Source: Caulobacter sp.
Lineage (GTDB): Bacteria > Pseudomonadota > Alphaproteobacteria > Caulobacterales > Caulobacteraceae
DNA: 64,000 nt
Reading direction: 5' to 3'
Assembly: GCA_019636175.1 (NCBI GenBank)
Contig: JAHBYC010000001.1
Coordinates: 124,001 to 188,000, forward strand
Under the pieces are notes generated by a model. It saw only the letters and a program-made list of their open reading frames with translations. It was not told where the DNA came from and ran no database searches. The first letter of the stretch is position 1. Each line of letters starts with the position of its first letter. Below, one piece after another: positions 61,453 through 64,000 of this stretch. Made by a program: the position numbers and the translations under genes.

Positions 61453-62070
61453 ATGTCCAAGCGCCACAGCGCCAAATACAAAATCGACCGCCGGATGGGC
61501 GAAAACATCTGGGGTCGTCCGAAGTCCCCGGTCAACAAGCGCTCCTACGGCCCCGGCCAGCACGGCCAGCGTCGCAAGTCCAAGGTCTCCGACTTTGGCC
61601 TGCAGCTGAAGGCCAAGCAGAAGCTCAAGGGCTACTACGGCAACCTGACTGAAAAGCAGTTCGCCCGCACCTACACCGAGGCCGCCCGTCGCAAGGGCAA
61701 CACCTCCGAGAACCTGATCTCGCTGCTGGAAAGCCGTCTGGACGCGGTGGTCTACCGCGCCAAGTTCGTGCCGACCGTTTTCGCGGCCCGTCAGTTCGTC
61801 AACCACGGCCACGTGCTGGTCAACGGCAAGCGCGTCAACATCGCCTCCTACCGGGTCAAGCCGGGCGACGTGGTGTCGGTGCGTGAACGCTCGCGCAGCA
61901 TGGCTCTGGTTCTGGAAGCTCTGGGCTCGGCCGAGCGCGACCACCCCGAATACATCACCGTGGACCTGCGCGCCTTCTCGGCGACCTTCGTCCGCGCTCC
62001 GGAACTGGCCGAAGTGCCCTACCCGGTGAAGATGGAACCGAACCTGGTCGTCGAATTCTACGCTTCCTAA
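61453..62070 (+). CDS. rpsD: 30S ribosomal protein S4
   Basis: S4 nucleates 30S assembly by binding 16S rRNA, and affects translational accuracy. The 205-residue protein is typical: [37 protein letters not shown], and the S4 RNA-binding domain with [20 protein letters not shown] and [14 protein letters not shown]. The C-terminal ends [10 protein letters not shown]. It is monocistronic, unlike in E. coli, which fits alphaproteobacteria, and it is followed by a strong terminator. Confidence 0.98.
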   Translation: MSKRHSAKYKIDRRMGENIWGRPKSPVNKRSYGPGQHGQRRKSKVSDFGLQLKAKQKLKGYYGNLTEKQFARTYTEAARRKGNTSENLISLLESRLDAVVYRAKFVPTVFAARQFVNHGHVLVNGKRVNIASYRVKPGDVVSVRERSRSMALVLEALGSAERDHPEYITVDLRAFSATFVRAPELAEVPYPVKMEPNLVVEFYAS

Positions 62071-62097
62071 GGCGTCGGATCAGACCAGCAGGATTGG

Positions 62098-62126
62098 GGG
62101 CCCCGGAGCGATCCGGGGTCCTTTTT
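62098..62126 (+). terminator. Intrinsic terminator of rpsD
   Basis: GGGCCCCGGA (62098-62107), loop GCGA, then TCCGGGGTCC (62112-62121) form a 10-base stem with one G-U pair, followed by a TTTTT run (62122-62126), 28 bases after the rpsD stop. Confidence 0.85.
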
Positions 62127-62229
62127 CCATGGCGCTTCTGGCGGCCGGCTATCCGGACACGGACGCCGTTCCGGCCAGTCATGATGGCCAAGGCTGGACA
62201 AGAAGCCCGGCTGTGGCATTGGTTGATCG

Positions 62230-62583
62230 ATGACACGCCGCCACGCCCTGCTCGCCGCCCTGTTACTGGTCTCCGCCTGCGCGACCAAGGCCGTCTATTC
62301 CTCGCCGGATGCGGGGATGGTCGAGCTGGAGCCGCTGCTCGGGGCGGAGGTGCGGGCCGACGCCTTGAAGATACGCGTCACCTCCAATGGCTGCACCAGC
62401 AAGGAGGATTTCGTCTTCTTCGTCGAGCGGGAAGGCGATCGGGCCGCCGTCGCCTTCGGGCGCAAGAAGATCGACGTCTGCAAGGCCGCGCCCCGGCCGG
62501 TCGAGATCGCCTTCACCTACGAGGAGCTGGGGCTCAAGCCCAGCCAGGCGGTGGCCATCGTCAACCCGCTGTCGGCGCGCTGA
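62230..62583 (+). CDS. Small lipoprotein of unknown function
   Basis: A 117-residue protein. The N-terminus is a lipoprotein signal (MTRRHALLAALLLVSAC) with lipobox VSAC. The mature domain has a beta-rich pattern (LKIRVTSNGCTSKEDFVFFVEREGDRAAVAF) and three more Cys that may form disulfides. No family recognised. Its last 23 bases overlap the 3 prime end of the convergent thioesterase gene (62561). Confidence 0.75.
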   Translation: MTRRHALLAALLLVSACATKAVYSSPDAGMVELEPLLGAEVRADALKIRVTSNGCTSKEDFVFFVEREGDRAAVAFGRKKIDVCKAAPRPVEIAFTYEELGLKPSQAVAIVNPLSAR

Positions 62584-62992
62584 ACATCGTCTCCATCCAC
62601 TCCGGGACACGCACCGGACGGCGGCTGATCGCGTCGATCAGGCACCATTCGGAGCGGCCCTGGGCGCACATCTCGCCGTCGGGACCATCGATCCGGTAGA
62701 AGCGATCCATGCGCGGGCCGCGGCGCTCGCCGATCCAGGTGACCGAGGTCGCGCTCTCGTGCGGCAGCAGGGCGCGCCGGTAGTCCAGTTCATGGCGCAG
62801 CGCCACCCACGCCCACCGGTTCTGTTCCTCGTCGGGAAGGCGGGCGCGCCAGTGGCCGGTGGCCAGATCCTGCATCCAGCCGAGATAGACCACGTTGTTC
62901 ACATGGCCGTTCTCGTCGATGTCTGCGGCGGTCGGCGTGAAGTCGAGATGAAAGGTCTGGCGACCCTCGGGCGGGGTCAGGGTGCGGCTCAC
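62561..62992 (-). CDS. Acyl-CoA thioesterase (4HBT hotdog family)
   Basis: A 143-residue hotdog-fold protein, similar to the 4-hydroxybenzoyl-CoA thioesterase-like group. The strand and helix layout is [28 protein letters not shown], with the conserved Asp-Xaa-Xaa-Gly-His motif (DENGHVNN), then [16 protein letters not shown] and a [15 protein letters not shown] strand. The ATG overlaps the grxD stop by 4 bases on the minus strand, so the two are one operon (grxD upstream). The acyl substrate is unknown. Confidence 0.88.
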   Translation of the reverse strand: MSRTLTPPEGRQTFHLDFTPTAADIDENGHVNNVVYLGWMQDLATGHWRARLPDEEQNRWAWVALRHELDYRRALLPHESATSVTWIGERRGPRMDRFYRIDGPDGEMCAQGRSEWCLIDAISRRPVRVPEWMETMFSAPTAG

Positions 62993-63348
62993 GCCGGCAG
63001 AACGCCCTGGCTTTCAAGGAAGGGACGCAGCTCGCCGGCCTGATACATTTCCCGCACGATGTCGCACCCGCCGACCAGTTCGCCCTTCACATAAAGCTGG
63101 GGAATGGTGGGCCAGTCGCTGAAGGTCTTGATGCCCTGACGCAGCGCCTCGCTCTGCAGGACATCGACGCCGGTGAAATCGACCTCGAGGTGGTCGAGAA
63201 TCTGCACCACGGTGGCGGAGAAACCGCAGCGCGGCTGTTCCGGCTCGCCCTTCATGAACAACAGCACCGGATGCTCGGCGACGGCCTTGGCGATGAAGGC
63301 CTGGACCGGATCGGAACGATCCTGGGCGGGATTGGCGGCGTCGGACAT
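62989..63348 (-). CDS. grxD: Monothiol glutaredoxin (Grx4 type)
   Basis: Grx4-type proteins carry 2Fe-2S clusters bound through glutathione and feed iron-sulfur assembly and iron sensing. The 119-residue protein has the monothiol active site CGFS in [13 protein letters not shown], the glutathione-binding [11 protein letters not shown] (TIP loop) and [15 protein letters not shown]. The length is normal. It is the first gene of a two-gene unit with the thioesterase. A bolA gene, the usual partner, is not in this window. Confidence 0.96.
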   Translation of the reverse strand: MSDAANPAQDRSDPVQAFIAKAVAEHPVLLFMKGEPEQPRCGFSATVVQILDHLEVDFTGVDVLQSEALRQGIKTFSDWPTIPQLYVKGELVGGCDIVREMYQAGELRPFLESQGVLPA

Positions 63349-63430
63349 GGAACTTCCTCTTGGCGGACAGTCCCTCAGCTAGGCGCCGCAAGGCTCCGGG
63401 TCAAGGCGGGGAGAGCGTCCCGGGCCCTGG

Positions 63431-64000
63431 TCAGGATCGCTGCTCGCCGGAAAAGCGGGCCATCTCGATCTGGGCGGTCACTCCGGTCGGCAGTTCCCGC
63501 TCCGGCACGGCGGCCAGGCGTTTGATCCGCTCGACCGAGTCGGCCTCGATCCGCACGGTCGTCACCGCCGGCTCGAACAGGGCGAAGGCGACGCAGATTT
63601 CCTCGCCGGTCCAGCCCGGGTTGCCTTCCAGGAAGTGATAGGCGCTGTTGTTGCTGACCTTCGGCTTCTTTCGGAACCAGCCCTTGGGAATCAGGCTGGG
63701 GCCTCCCGCGTCGCTGAGGCTCTGGGGAAAGGCGTCGTGGGCGATCACCGCCAGATTGCGCTGCGAGGCCAGCTTGAGGCGGTGGCGGTCGCGCCAACCC
63801 GACATCAGGCTGTAGGGGGTGACCAGGCAATCGACGCCCTCGGACGCCACGGCCTGGTCGGCCAGGTCATCGACCGCGGCCAGTCCGATCTGTCGGACCA
63901 TGCGGACCTGCTTGAGCAGGCGCGCCGGCGCGACCTGAACGCCCTCGGAAAGGATGAGCAGATCGAAATACTCTGTTCCGAGCCGGTGCAGCATCGCCTC
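63431..64000 (-). CDS. Aldo/keto-reductase-like protein, partial (N-terminus outside window)
   Basis: The reading frame enters from the right edge with codons for Glu and Ala before an internal Met at 63994, so the N-terminal part is missing. The visible 190 residues include LGTEYFDLLILSEG and ASEGVDCLVTPYSLMSGWRDRHRL (the TIM-barrel YD-L-L and TPY-S-L segments typical of aldo/keto reductases) and a C-terminal SVERIKRLAAV helix. The GWRDRH-KLASQRNLAVIAHDAF part replaces the canonical PL-x-x-G region, so a divergent family is likely. A true gene; function uncertain. Confidence 0.7.
   Translation of the reverse strand, partial: EAMLHRLGTEYFDLLILSEGVQVAPARLLKQVRMVRQIGLAAVDDLADQAVASEGVDCLVTPYSLMSGWRDRHRLKLASQRNLAVIAHDAFPQSLSDAGGPSLIPKGWFRKKPKVSNNSAYHFLEGNPGWTGEEICVAFALFEPAVTTVRIEADSVERIKRLAAVPERELPTGVTAQIEMARFSGEQRS

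Overview
The window is high-GC, gene-dense DNA from an alphaproteobacterium, most likely of the order Caulobacterales (Caulobacter or Phenylobacterium). The strongest evidence is a divK-pleD pair whose products match the Caulobacter crescentus cell-cycle proteins residue for residue at the key positions: Asp53 in both, PleD of 454 aa, and GGEEF at 368-372. Supporting signs are a divergent promoter with a CtrA-type box and a GANTC (CcrM) site, a solitary MotB, and the gene order rpoZ-rel-pyrE-pdxJ-acpS-lepB-rnc-era-recO-parC. There are 65 protein-coding genes, one cut by the right edge. I saw no rRNA, tRNA, CRISPR array, prophage or insertion sequence. No gap between genes exceeds about 250 bases.

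Layout. 0-4.6 kb: secreted proteins of unknown role, a family-5 uracil-DNA glycosylase coupled to a NYN-domain protein, folK and a DUF1801 protein. 4.6-7.9 kb: rpoZ, the (p)ppGpp synthetase/hydrolase and a small P-loop ATPase. 7.9-12.7 kb: lipid and small-molecule enzymes (PhyH-type dioxygenase, acyl-CoA dehydrogenase, amidohydrolase), pyrE and a VOC protein. 12.9-21.3 kb: a core block, pdxJ-acpS-lepB-rnc-era then recO and parC, interrupted between era and recO by a SnoaL-like gene and an AlkD-like gene. 21.3-28.3 kb: a three-gene acyltransferase/membrane protein/regulator operon, a serine hydrolase, lemA with an M48 protease, bpt and motB. 28.4-31.1 kb: small redox and hydrolase genes. 31.1-33.7 kb: divK-pleD and rpmG. 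33.8-48.1 kb: a block entirely on the minus strand with two NUDIX paralogues, a DUF4424 protein, rnr, two DUF4139 paralogues, a large autotransporter and topA. 48.3-57.6 kb: mixed accessory genes, including an unusual EF-G-like GTPase, a class A beta-lactamase and trmJ. 57.7-64 kb: nitronate monooxygenase, the glutathione-dependent formaldehyde pathway (class III alcohol dehydrogenase plus S-formylglutathione hydrolase, with an odd low-GC gene between them), rpsD, a thioesterase, grxD and a partial aldo/keto-reductase-like gene.

Most of the window is ordinary chromosomal core. The items that deserve a second look are: the autotransporter whose passenger carries two blocks of Asp-rich, thrombospondin-type-3-like calcium-binding repeats, followed co-directionally by a DUF4139 pair; the orphan gene inserted in the formaldehyde operon; the EF-G paralogue with a substituted switch II histidine; the divK promoter; and a set of mosaic intergenic palindromes, one of which supplies the stop codon of a gene. 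I did not find a clear new defence system or other large undescribed multi-gene machine. The envelope cluster is the nearest candidate.
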